From assembly GCA_037974665.1 (NCBI GenBank), contig CM075781.1:31473235-31537234 (forward strand): a stretch of 64,000 nucleotides of DNA, written 5' to 3'. Positions 33,201 through 43,821 of this stretch are shown piece after piece. Positions within the stretch are counted from its first letter, which is position 1. Every line of letters starts with the position of its first letter. The stretch comes from Ehretia macrophylla. Lineage: Eukaryota; Streptophyta; Magnoliopsida; Boraginales; Ehretiaceae. Below the pieces are notes generated by a model. It did no database searches. It saw only the letters and a list, made by a program, of their open reading frames with translations, and had not been told where the DNA came from. The translations under genes were made by a program, and so were the position numbers.

Positions 33201-35570
33201 AGAGTAACTTACAACTAAGCTACTCTTGAATCTCCCTTGTGGGTATAAAGTTGGTTAATTTGGCAAAAATTCTAATCCTTCTGTGCTTGTTTTTTGTGAT
33301 TTATGTGTCCTAAAGTTTGTCTTCTGGGCTTGCAGTCCTATCATATGGCTCATTGCAGTGTTGTGTCTGCTCTCTTATACCAATGGTAAGCAATAGTATG
33401 TAGATTGGATATTTCATACCTGCAACGACCTAGGTTCACTTACTACCCTGCCAATATATTGGGCCTAATTAATTAATCTGAATTGTTTAAACCCGTAGTG
33501 ACAATATTGGAGAACCTAATACATTATAAATCGAAACATATCTTTCACAAAACCAAGGTAGGACATAATATCACAAACTCCCCCTCAAATACCCAACACG
33601 TTAGGCAGAAGGGAATCACAATACAGGATCACCAAGCAACGTAGAGACCGCACTTCCGTCTAGTAACTTGACTTTGATACCACCTGTAGCAATTCAAGTG
33701 ACTCAAAATGCTTAAATCTCTTATGACAGTATTAGAGAATTGAATCATTATAAACTAAACTCATATCTTCAAACTATCATCCGAAGCAAACTTCTAGCCA
33801 TTGCACCATCTCAACTATCTCTTGAATTGCGTAGTGATCTTGCACAGATGCTCTGGTTAATTGAAGAACCAATATGTTCATAGTTATTTCCTGCAATTGA
33901 TTCACACAGTTTTCATGTTACATGATTCCAAGTCATTATATTGCAATGTTTTACTTCTCCATGTAGAAACTATGTAAGGCAGTTCATACCATCCATACAT
34001 AGTGTTTTTTTATTATCTAAGATTTCAATTCTTCTTTGTTCTTGTCTGCAGGATGGTACTCGTACTTTTGGCTACCATTTATCCCACTGATTGTAAGTCG
34101 AAGAGAGCATACATATCAATTGTTTTCATTATTAAGTTAATCTGTTCGATTAATACCAGGTTTCGCGAAACATTTAACATCTGCAGATGCTCCTCGTAAT
34201 TGGGATGAAGCTTCAGATGATAATAACAAAGATGGGACTAAGAATTCAAGACAGAGGAGATATAATCAAGGGTACACCAATGGTTGAGCCAGGGGATGAC
34301 TTGTTCTGGTTTAACCGCCCTCACTTGATGCTGTTCTTGATTCAGTTTGTTCTCTTTCAGGTAACTCTCCTTTAATAAGTATGCAATGATCTGTGATTTG
34401 TAGTTTTATCGGTATAGTCTTAACGAAAATGTTACCAGAGCTTATACTGGGATACTAATTTCTGCGAGTTTCTTTTGCAGAACGCGTTCCAGCTTGCTTT
34501 CTTCGTATGGAGTTGGGTAAGAAATTAGATTTGTCAGTGAACTCAATCAAGTGATGAGTTATTTACAGAAGTCAAAAACATTCCATTCACATTTATGCCT
34601 AATTAGGAGTTAGAACCAGATCAAATGGCGCGCTAATTATACTTGAGTTCATCAAATGTTGCCATTAATAATCTGTTCTGCGACATATAACCAAATCAAC
34701 CATTGATGAAAATAAATAAATTATACATACCTGGAAACAGAATACTTCTGTCAGTTCGTCTTAAGAAGTATCTTCACCTTTTGCAGTATGAATTCGGGCT
34801 GAGGTCTTGCTTCCACGAACGCCTTGAAGATATAATTATCCGGATCTCAATGGGGTAAGCTTCACTGTGAGTATACTTGTCAAAATATTACATTAATGAC
34901 GCGATCTGCAGCCAACAAAACTCGGTTCAAATGTTCAATCATCACGGTTTTTACTTTTATGTTAGGGTAATCACTCAGGTCGTCTGCAGCTACAGAACTC
35001 TTCCTCTGTATGCCTTAGTCGCCCAGGTACTATGCAGATGTCAGATCTTCGTCACGCTTCTTATACAAAATAACGCTTAACTAAAGATAAATTGTAGATG
35101 TCTCACCTTGTTCGTTTTGTCTCTCACAGATGGGATCGAAAATGAAACCGACCATCTTCAGTGATCAAGTGGCATCAGCAATACAAAGCTGGCATCACAC
35201 TGCTAAAAGGCACCTAAAACATGGACAACCTTCAGAAACTGCGACGCCATTCCGGAGTCGGCCTGGTAGTCCGTTGCACGGTATGTCTCCAATGCATCTA
35301 TTGAGTGGTTATCAAGCTAGTGTTCCTGACAGCCTCCTGACATCACCAAGGATATCCAACTATGAGAATGAAGGTTGGGCTGCAGAAGGATCACCATCTC
35401 ACCATAACCCTGATGGTGAGAACGCGAAAAAACTCGCGACTAAAGATCAAGAAGGAGAGATTCTTGAATCAAGCACCTTACGTATGTCTCCAGTTCATCG
35501 TCCGAATCGAGCTCAACATGAAATTGAAATCGGTCTATCAGATTTCTCATTCAATGGCAAGAAAAGATGA
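30278..35570 (+). CDS. MLO: MLO protein, clade V type, 15 exons
   Basis: Exons: 30278-30391, 30480-30537, 30622-30776, 30911-31027, 31212-31272, 31407-31495, 32744-32818, 33014-33108, 33336-33385, 34052-34092, 34187-34360, 34481-34516, 34787-34854, 34966-35026, 35130-35570; phases agree, giving 544 residues. MLO proteins are seven-span plasma-membrane proteins; clade V members are powdery mildew susceptibility factors in dicots. Markers include [75 protein letters not shown] and [17 protein letters not shown] basic amphipathic segment after residue 410 ([15 protein letters not shown]) is the calmodulin-binding region. The C-terminal DFSF (536-539) is the [DE]-F-[ST]-F tetrapeptide of dicot mildew-associated MLOs. 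Exon 7 begins with Glu where relatives have Val. Introns carry a SINE and a TRIM. Confidence 0.93.
33116..33236 (-). mobile_element. SINE at the exon 8 / intron 8 junction of MLO
   Basis: Read on the minus strand it has an A-box TAGCTTAGTTGTAAG, a B-box GGATTCGAATCTC, a GC-rich body and an A-tail of about 18. It is flanked by TTGTGGGTATAAGGTTGGTT (33096-33115) and the same 20 bases with one G-to-A change (33237-33256). The duplicated target spans the last 13 bases of exon 8 and the intron 8 donor. Confidence 0.88.
33419..33790 (-). mobile_element. TRIM-like element in MLO intron 9
   Basis: On the minus strand a diverged terminal repeat ends ..TGCTACAGG and is followed by TGGTATCAAAG (33672-33682), a tRNA-Met primer site. 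A TTTGAGGGGGAGTTTG polypurine tract lies at 33575-33590 and a second diverged repeat continues to about 33419. The repeats share ATTATAAA and AAACATATCTT-like blocks. It is old, so the outer limits are approximate. Confidence 0.5.
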
Positions 35571-36492
35571 GTATACATGTGCTGAGGCGTTCACGGAGAA
35601 GTCAATCTTATTCATTTCAGAATTTTGTTTGTTTTGTATCTAAAACACAATCTACATCATTAACCTTTACAAACGTTTGAAACCATCGTCTTTTCAGCAT
35701 TTTCTCTTGTAGGATATATAGTAGTTGTTAGAGAATGTAAAATGACTGTAATATTAAGCTCTTCTAAATTCGTTTATTCTTCTACCACGTCATTTTTTTC
35801 CGTCTGCGTATTTGCAGCTAAAGTGCGACATTCCTTCATAAACCTTGTCCCGCATATTGTGCTGCATCTGGTGCATGTTGTTACAGGCAAGAACAAGAAG
35901 CTTGATCGAATAAAACCGTAAGAAGCAAAGAAATTATCATATACTTGATCGAATATTAAGTATTATAAGGAAAAAAGTGACCGTGCCACTTGTCTAGGAC
36001 TTGTCGTTTCTTAGCATGTCTAGACTAGTAAAATATGACACTTCGAGTAGAAAGAGATACAGACGATGTCATCTCTTGACATCTCTTGCCGCGTCAACAC
36101 AAGCAAATTATGGCACTTCAAGTAAAGAGAAATATACTCATAATGTTATAATGTTATGAGCAAAATCCAACAATTATAAATTATAAATACAGTGTGAAAT
36201 AATATGGGCAATTCACAACTACTGAATTCCGTCAATAACGTTGTGATATTATGAGAAGTTTCTTATTCAACGTGCAAATCACGCCTCTCAAAAAACAAAA
36301 CAATTTCCGCATATTTCAATCAATATAGAAACAACCTGGTATGCAAGAGTAAGGATCACCAATTAATATATAACAAAACTGATTCCCCAATCCAAAAGGG
36401 TGAGTCTCCAAGCAGTGCTTGAACCCAGAGAACCAAGCAACAAACACAGAAAGATAAATTTCCTGTTTCCAACTTTGTGCTTACAAAAATTT
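35571..36492. other. Convergent intergenic space between MLO and RBL19-like
   Basis: Both neighbouring genes end here, so their 3' UTRs point at each other across about 920 bases. No other gene is seen. Confidence 0.6.
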
Positions 36493-39400
36493 CTATACAT
36501 TCTCTGAGGCATCACTTTGAGACTCTTCGGCCTTTTTCCCAGAAGCCAACCTCTCTGCTGCCAATCTTTCTTCAAGTGCTCGAGCACCCCGTTCCCTGCA
36601 ATTCAGAGAGAGCAGCATTAAGATACATCAGAAATTCATCAGTATAAAGTATAAACCTCTTGTTTATTACTACACATGTATTCTCCTTTGGTAGATTTAT
36701 AGTGTTCTACTAAGTATCGCTCATCTGTACTGAAGACAGACAAAATATCTTCTTGTAATCCCGTGTAAGCTGTCGTCCACATATTCTTTCCTAGCTCTTA
36801 ACAGTCACATGGACACGGCTAAACCTTAAATGGAGTACTATAATCCTTCAAGAAGCACCACATAAAATCACATATTTAGTTAACTCATTAATTGAAGAGA
36901 CAATACTTTGAATAACGAGATTAGAATTTTGAAAAGATGATAAGAATGTCTTCTTAGCAACGAGCATATTAGAAACATAAGAGCTCTCAAAATTTCCATG
37001 GTTCTTTTGTTTCCTTTTGAGTTTGATCTTTGACACCTAGTGGATCACCTGTGGCCATGAGAACATCGGCAAATGCTACCAATTATGATTACTACTTACT
37101 CCTCGATTCTTTATCAAGGACTTTATACTAATCAAAGGAAAATTTTTTGATATTTAGAAGAAAATACTTCAAATCAAACCAAACTTAATGTATTCAAAAT
37201 TGTTAAAAAAGAAAAGAATCCTTCCATAATTTATGTCTATTCCCCTGAAAGAAGGATCTTTACCTCTTATATAAACAACATATATACTTACACACATATA
37301 ACAAACAAAATCCATTTTGAGCTCACTCTATATCCCATTTATCTACTCTTAACAATATAAAAATTGTAAACCTACATCAAGTCTTATTTCTCTTAAAATA
37401 TCATCTCTTTCTAACTCTTGCGTGAAAATATGTGCAAACCATCACAGGTATGGAAGGAGTCTTGGTAATCATCCCTTGCTACTACGTCGCGTTTGTGTGT
37501 CAGGAACAAGGCATTTTAACTGCAACTGTTTACTTAGTTTTACTGAGAAGAGTCTAGCAAGCTCCGCAAGCAACAATGACTCAGAAAAGGTGGGTCAGTT
37601 TGTAAAAACCTTAAGTGGCACATATCCTCTCCTTTTCTATGATTATCAGATCCCTTAAAGCTTTTAAACAAACATAAGTAATGCATAACATGATTCCTGT
37701 TTTTAAGACCACCAAACAGGGTCTTTACATCATCTTATAAGGTTTTGTCCACAACCAAATATGAATCTGACGACTGAAAAGTCAAATTACCTTCTCCTGG
37801 ATGCCTCGATAGGGTCAGAACCAGGCAATGGGGCGCCTCCTAAAGTGCTGTCTCTGTCCTCAGTAGAAGTTTCAGATCTTTTTCCGCAAAAAGCCCGATC
37901 AAATACTGAAGCAACAGCGTCAATCACTGGTCTGTACCCAATCAAAAGGATCCCATGTTAAGAAAGGGGGAAGGAGGAAGGAGAGAAGGGTCCAAATCTA
38001 GAATCAAAGGCTAGAGCAGCAAAATGCAGTACCGTAGAAATTCAGGGAAGAAGGTAGAAAATGCAAATTCATCACTTGGATCACCCTTGATTTTCGTTTC
38101 TGGTTTCCTTTGCCAGTATCTGAGGTATATCCAGCCTATGTATGCCCCAAAAATAAGGGTTGGAAGGTATGATGCAGAATCTGCTGTGAAAAAGCTTATA
38201 GAAATGGACAGCAATAGTGCAACAGAAGGTAACCACTGCAGAGCGCACAACATAGCATTAAAGAGAGGATGCCATATAAATCTCTAAGCGCGCTGATGGC
38301 TATCAACATACGATATCCATGAAGGAATGGGTTGAGATGCTTTCAACATTACCTTAGCTTTAAGTTTAATTGCAGGAAGCTCTTGATCCGGTAAGATTTG
38401 CTTTACACCAACTAAAAACCCTGAAAGGACCCCTTGGAAACCAGATATAGGCAGATAACTGTCCAACGTATAGAGTTAGATGATCAGACTTTGTACAGGT
38501 CCTCATTGAAATAAGATAACAAAGTAAATGGATATCGAACAGATCATTAAGCAAATAACAATACTGGTGAAGGCAAGGGGGGAATTTCTAGGAAGAAATT
38601 TCCAAAAGTTGCTCTTTGTAGTTCAATATGACATTTGTTGTACAGGGATAATCATATATGCACTAGATTGAGACGGATAAGAGTAAAGAAACATTTCCTC
38701 AGAAACACTTGGGAGTGCTAAAGAATAGCAGAAGTTGCAAGAACAGAAAAATAACACAAAATCAGATACATAGATAGAGAATGCAAAGAAATAGCATCAA
38801 AAGAACAGCTGAAAGTGTGAACTCTTGAACAAAACATATATAAACCGAGGTAAGTAGATCTCACATCACTTACAGGTAGGTCTCATTCGTTGTTATGTAG
38901 TATAAGGATATCGCTGTAATGAAAACACAGACGGATGTTAAGAAGTTAACTACAAAGATAAACTTCAAGAATTCCCGAGATCCCCAGATGGGTTCAAGCA
39001 GCTTCCCAAGGAAAAGAAGACCAATGGTGTTTATGACCACCTGGAAAATAAACGAAACATTCACAAAAATTTTACAAGGAAAAGAAGCAACAAACAAATT
39101 ACATGGAGGAAAGAAATAGATATATTGAATGTAGTAGAGAGTTGAGCAAAATGTACATACCCCATATATTGATTGTTCAATATATCCGGCTGTTAAGAGA
39201 TTCCAAGCAAATGGGATTGTCCTACAATGAAGGAATGGATAAAATTTCATTCTGACTTTCAAATGCAGAAATAATGACTGATAGTCTGTTCTAGCATTAG
39301 CATGTTGCTTTCACACACATTACTTAACATATATGGTTAATTGTAATTGGCTGTAGTTAAAACTCGAAATCTAGATGATTCTCATCATAAGCAGCTCTCC

Positions 39401-40883
39401 CCTTCACTCTCCTGCGCTCAAGCTAACTATAAATTGACTAATAAAAGATAGAGAATCTTTTCTTTTGCATTTCAGTAGCAGTAAATGCAACAAGGCATAA
39501 GAAGAAAATTATCAGCCACTCAAAATCATGAGATAGAGAACGCTTCTCAAGACTAAATTTGTTGCCTTTTTGGGGAAAAACATGAGTGCATAATGCCTAT
39601 ATAAATAACAAAAATAGATACATGATAACAAGTTAACAATGACAATACTAACCATTAAACACAACTGCAAGCATATACTAAGCATTCAGTTCAGAGCAAC
39701 AAGCATCTTAACAAAAAGATCCTAGTAATGCTAACATCACAGAGCATTGCTAACAAACAATTCTCCTGCACTAAACCTAAATCATTTTCTTAAAATAAAT
39801 TACGAAACCAAATTCCATGTAAAATATTAATCATTCCTTTAATAAATTGTCATTCCCCAGGCCCAGAACCTCAAACTTGCAATCAAGACTAGCACCGTAG
39901 CTTTAAGAATAATTACAAGAATAACTATCTAACATCTTCATCCGCTTATCCAAAAAGGTTAGCCCAAGTAATTACTAAAACCCACAACACTCACATATAA
40001 ACCACACTCAGATCACGTCACCACCACCGTGGGACATTACATAAACCCTTGCAAAGTCACATATCCAAAGAAAGAAAAAAGAAGTACAATAATTACTTTT
40101 GTATATTTTAGTAAGACATCTCTCATAGGTGCTCTTGATATTTTAGTAACTTTACACCTAAAATTATCTTTTTCCTTCCCTTTCCTTCTTCGATCCAAAC
40201 AAGTAACTGCAAAATCAATTCATTTCCTTTCCCCTCTCTTTTTGCTATCCAAACAATGGAACTTTTGCTCCTTTCCTTTCCGTTCCTTTATGAATCTTCC
40301 CTCTGACTTCCCTTCTTTCCCTTCCCCTTCCCTTGCGAATCTAAACATGATGATAATGTCTGTTTCTCCGCAAAATCACGGATACTTTTAAAGTCCTTTC
40401 CTTTCCTTTCCCCTGCGAATCTAACCATAGTGATAATGTTTGTTTCCAGGCAAAATCACGGATACATAAAGTCACAGCAAATATATTATCTACCCACACA
40501 GAGATATCTATATATATACATACATATGGTGATTGAAACACATAGTACACATAGTATCATCATAAAAATATAAAACTGAAAATCAAATACATACTTGGCA
40601 GGGATGAGAGCCACATAGGAAACAGCTGAGGGTATAATCTGAACAACAATGTGGCCTCCCACTAGCACCACTGCTAGACCCTTGCACAGCCTCGTAAATC
40701 CCTATACAAATAACAATTTCACTTATCAATATCTAATAAATTCCCAGATTTTCTTTCTTTTCAGTCCGGGCAAAAGCCCGACTAATCTCATGTCACCCTG
40801 AAGGTTAAATTCCCAGATCTATCATTCACATATATATATATATATATATACATACTTACCCCTGAGAGTATTGGAGAGCTCAT
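36493..40883 (-). CDS. RBL19: Rhomboid-like protein 19 (TMEM115-type membrane protein), 8 exons
   Basis: Minus-strand exons: 40860-40883, 40595-40701, 39161-39221, 38874-39040, 38353-38458, 38033-38235, 37791-37931, 36493-36595; phases agree, giving 303 residues. The order GFTRLCKGLAVVL, ALIPAKTIPFAWN, GKLLEPIWGSREFLKFIFVVNF, YLPISGFQGVLSGFLVGVKQ, SASYLPTLIFGAYIGWIYLRY, GDPSDEFAFSTFFP and GAPLPGSDPIEASRRRERGARALEERL (given here as separate conserved blocks) matches Arabidopsis RBL19 nearly end to end as I recall it. This is the TMEM115/DUF1751 branch of the rhomboid fold. The rhomboid Gly-x-Ser-x site is GFQG here (126-129), without the catalytic serine, so protease activity is unlikely; animal TMEM115 acts in the Golgi. 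The first exon has only 24 coding bases and the soluble C-tail is charged. Confidence 0.92.
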
Positions 40884-43640
40884 GGCCGGAGACTGATCTG
40901 AGGAGATTTTGGTACTGTGATCTAAATATTTAAGAATTAAGGGGCTGATTTGCAAATAAAGTTGGTAGATTAGTACTGAAAGTGTTGGATCAAAGCTCGA
41001 AGATGGTGATTTTATATATTTGCATACAAGTGTTTGGACTTTGAAATTGTTTTTGTATTTGTTACTTAACTTGTTAGATGGGTTTAAGTTAAGTTTAGAG
41101 GAAATTAATGAAGTTTGGTGGAATTTCAAGATTCATATATATCTTGGTGATGACGAAATAGTACAAGTGGACCCCAAATCTTACCATCCTTGTTCATGGA
41201 CTTTTGGCTCCATTTGTTTGTCAGAAAATATTTTTTTAATTTTTCGATGGTTGATAATATTAAAAAATTAATAAATTAAAAAATATTTTTTAGTAAAAAA
41301 TTAAGGATTTTTTTTATAAAAAAATTTTATTATTATTTGGTCAATTTTAAAATATCTTTTGATTAAATATTATGATTAGTATAAAATTTAAAAAAATATT
41401 TTTATGTCTTTTGATATATGAAAATATTTTTCGAAACTCACTGTACATTCAAACACTATAAAATATTTTTTCCAACTAAGTTATTTTAAAAATATTTTTC
41501 ACAAGTAAGTTAATAACTATTTATTTTCTTATTTTATCATTTCTTTTTGTTTATTATTCTTTTTACCGTGAATTTAAATAAGGGTTTAAATTTTTTGGGA
41601 CGAGTTTTATGATGAATAAATGTAAATTACTCCAATAAAGTAATCAGCCAAAAATAGAAATAAAAATCGAATGTAGTAGATGTAACTTAATTGTGACTAA
41701 CGCTCCAAAGAAATCTATATATGTAATATTTTCAAATACACACAAAGAGCTTGACATATATATACAAAGAAAGAGGGCTTAGGCTTGATATAATAATAGA
41801 AGTCCAAAAATAAAATTTATGGGTTGGATATTGATTCAAGAATATTTGAATAGAATGTTTGAATTATTTGCAAGCATGGTTGGGAAAATTAAGAAGGCAA
41901 TATGAAATTGTTAATATGGTTGAATTATTTGCGAGCATAATTAGGATAGAGAATCTTACTTGAAATATAGTTTTTTCCTTCTTTTCTTTTCCTTTTAGTT
42001 TGATATGTCTTGTATACCTTTTACAATATTTTTTGCTCCCTTTTCACTTTTTCTTATTGCTTACTAAAAAAGATAAATGGACTTTGACTTTAGTTTTTAT
42101 TTTTATTTATTTATGAGAAAGTAATAATGCCCTCCAAATACTCTTAAAATCCTAATTATCCTTTCCTACGCTTTCTTTTTGAAGAAATTGAAATATTTCA
42201 AATTAGAGAAGTTATTTTAAAAAAAAACATGAGAAACAAATAAATATGTGGAATACCCTTTTGTATACTTTGTGTCCCTTCATGACTCTATTTTTCTGAG
42301 AGAATTTAAAGATGTTCTTCACTTCACTTTTTTTTTTCCAATACGAGAAAATAATAATGCCATTTATTGTTCAAGTTCTTCTTTTTATGCTAGGAGAATG
42401 GAAATTGGTGTTTCAGAAATTTTCATATCTTTCTATTTTTCTAGCTTGAGAAAATAAATTGTTCCTCTTTTGTGCTATATAAGCTCAGAAATGTAGGTAA
42501 ATAAAGAAGCACCGATATTAACGACAGAAAAAAGAAAAAAGAAAACAAAGAGAAAAAAAAAAAAGAAAAAAGGAGGAAGCACCGATGTTGATTGTTGGTC
42601 ATAGTTTGGGCTTTGAGATTTCCTCTGAAGCCAAGACAGGCCCAAGTTCTATTAAGGGTAGCCACTAAAGAAACTGTCCACTGAAACTATATAGTTAGAC
42701 ACACTGGCCTCATGTTGGCCCAAGCTCACTGATTGTGAAATTTTTGCTTTTAGACTGTATAGTTTTGGTTATAAATACTATTAAATAAAAGTCGTTGACT
42801 GTTTGACCTATATTAAATAATGTTGATCTTTTAAAAATTTTGAGGATAATGTTGAACTTAAAAAAATATGAAAGGGCTATATTTGAAAAAGAAAAAAAAA
42901 ATAGCTCCCCAAATTATGTAAAAATAGTTTCGCAAAATTATAAAATATTAGGGAGATCAATGATATAATCATTTGATTTTTACATTCAACAGTCTAAATT
43001 ATTTTATTATAACCGTATTATTATTTAACCATAATTTATTTTTTTAATAACGTTATTTTATTATTAAGAAATCTAAATCCTAAAGTGTTACCCCTATTCA
43101 GATTAGCCATGTTTTGGAACTAAACATTTTTTAGGGAATCCAGATCCAACACCTCCATGATCTATTCTTCCCGTACTCCACCTAATCTTAAGGGTTTTAT
43201 CAATTTTTATTGTCAATTTCAAATTCAAAAAAAGAAAAAAGTAATTTTACATAATCGATAACTAACATAAATATAGGTGAATTCCTGAATTCTTTTTACT
43301 CAACCTCCATCACAAGGTAAAAGAATAAAATATCACGATTTTAAAAAAAAAAAATTAAAAAAAAACTTAAATCGTTTAATATATATGAAATAATATCATT
43401 TATAAAAATTAATTTTACAACCTTTCGTAAATACAACGAATGGTTGGTAACAAACATCGTGATTTTATATATAGAGATATGTGTAATTGATATTCCATGT
43501 GGACCTGATAATATCAGCTGAAAATCGACCTCCACCACAAAAAGCACAATCAAACAACTGATATATCAACTCAACATTCTTGACCAAAAAAAAAAAACTC
43601 AACATTCCACATTGGATATCTATATGGATTGACAAGTAAT
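40884..43640. other. Divergent promoter region between RBL19-like and LHCA1
   Basis: The two genes diverge from this 2.9 kb space. It has no supported gene. It contains a fragment of the TTTGTTTG repeat family (41208) and a purine-rich tract at 42528-42575. Confidence 0.5.
41208..41511. repeat. Truncated copy of the GGCTCCRTTTGTTTG repeat family
   Basis: GGCTCCATTTGTTTGTCAGAA followed by AATATTTTTT and TTGATAATATTAAAAAATTAAT matches the left end at 3078. The right inverted end is not preserved. Confidence 0.45.
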
Positions 43641-43700
43641 ACGTGGCCCAATAACATATCAGAAACCATTTCCCTTAGCCAATGAGTATCAACATTTGGA
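43641..43700 (+). promoter_or_regulatory. Light-type promoter motifs upstream of LHCA1
   Basis: TACGTGGCC (G-box core, 43640-43648) is followed by CCAATAACATATC and then GCCAATGAGTATC at 43678-43690, about 130-180 bases before the start codon. G-box and CCAAT/I-box-like groupings are usual in Lhc promoters. The assignment rests on motif and position only. Confidence 0.4.
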
Positions 43701-43821
43701 TTCTCCTTGTATCCATCCTTCTCTTGCATATACTCCCCTCTCACCTATCCCACTCCTAACCAATTTTCTCTCATTTTTTTTTCTCACTACACCGCTCTCA
43801 GCTTCGGTTCTTGATCTGAGA

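Noticed and set aside
38011..38287. Overlapping ORFs on both strands near 38.0-38.3 kb
   Set aside because: The minus-strand one is exon 6 of the RBL19-like gene; the plus-strand one is its shadow.
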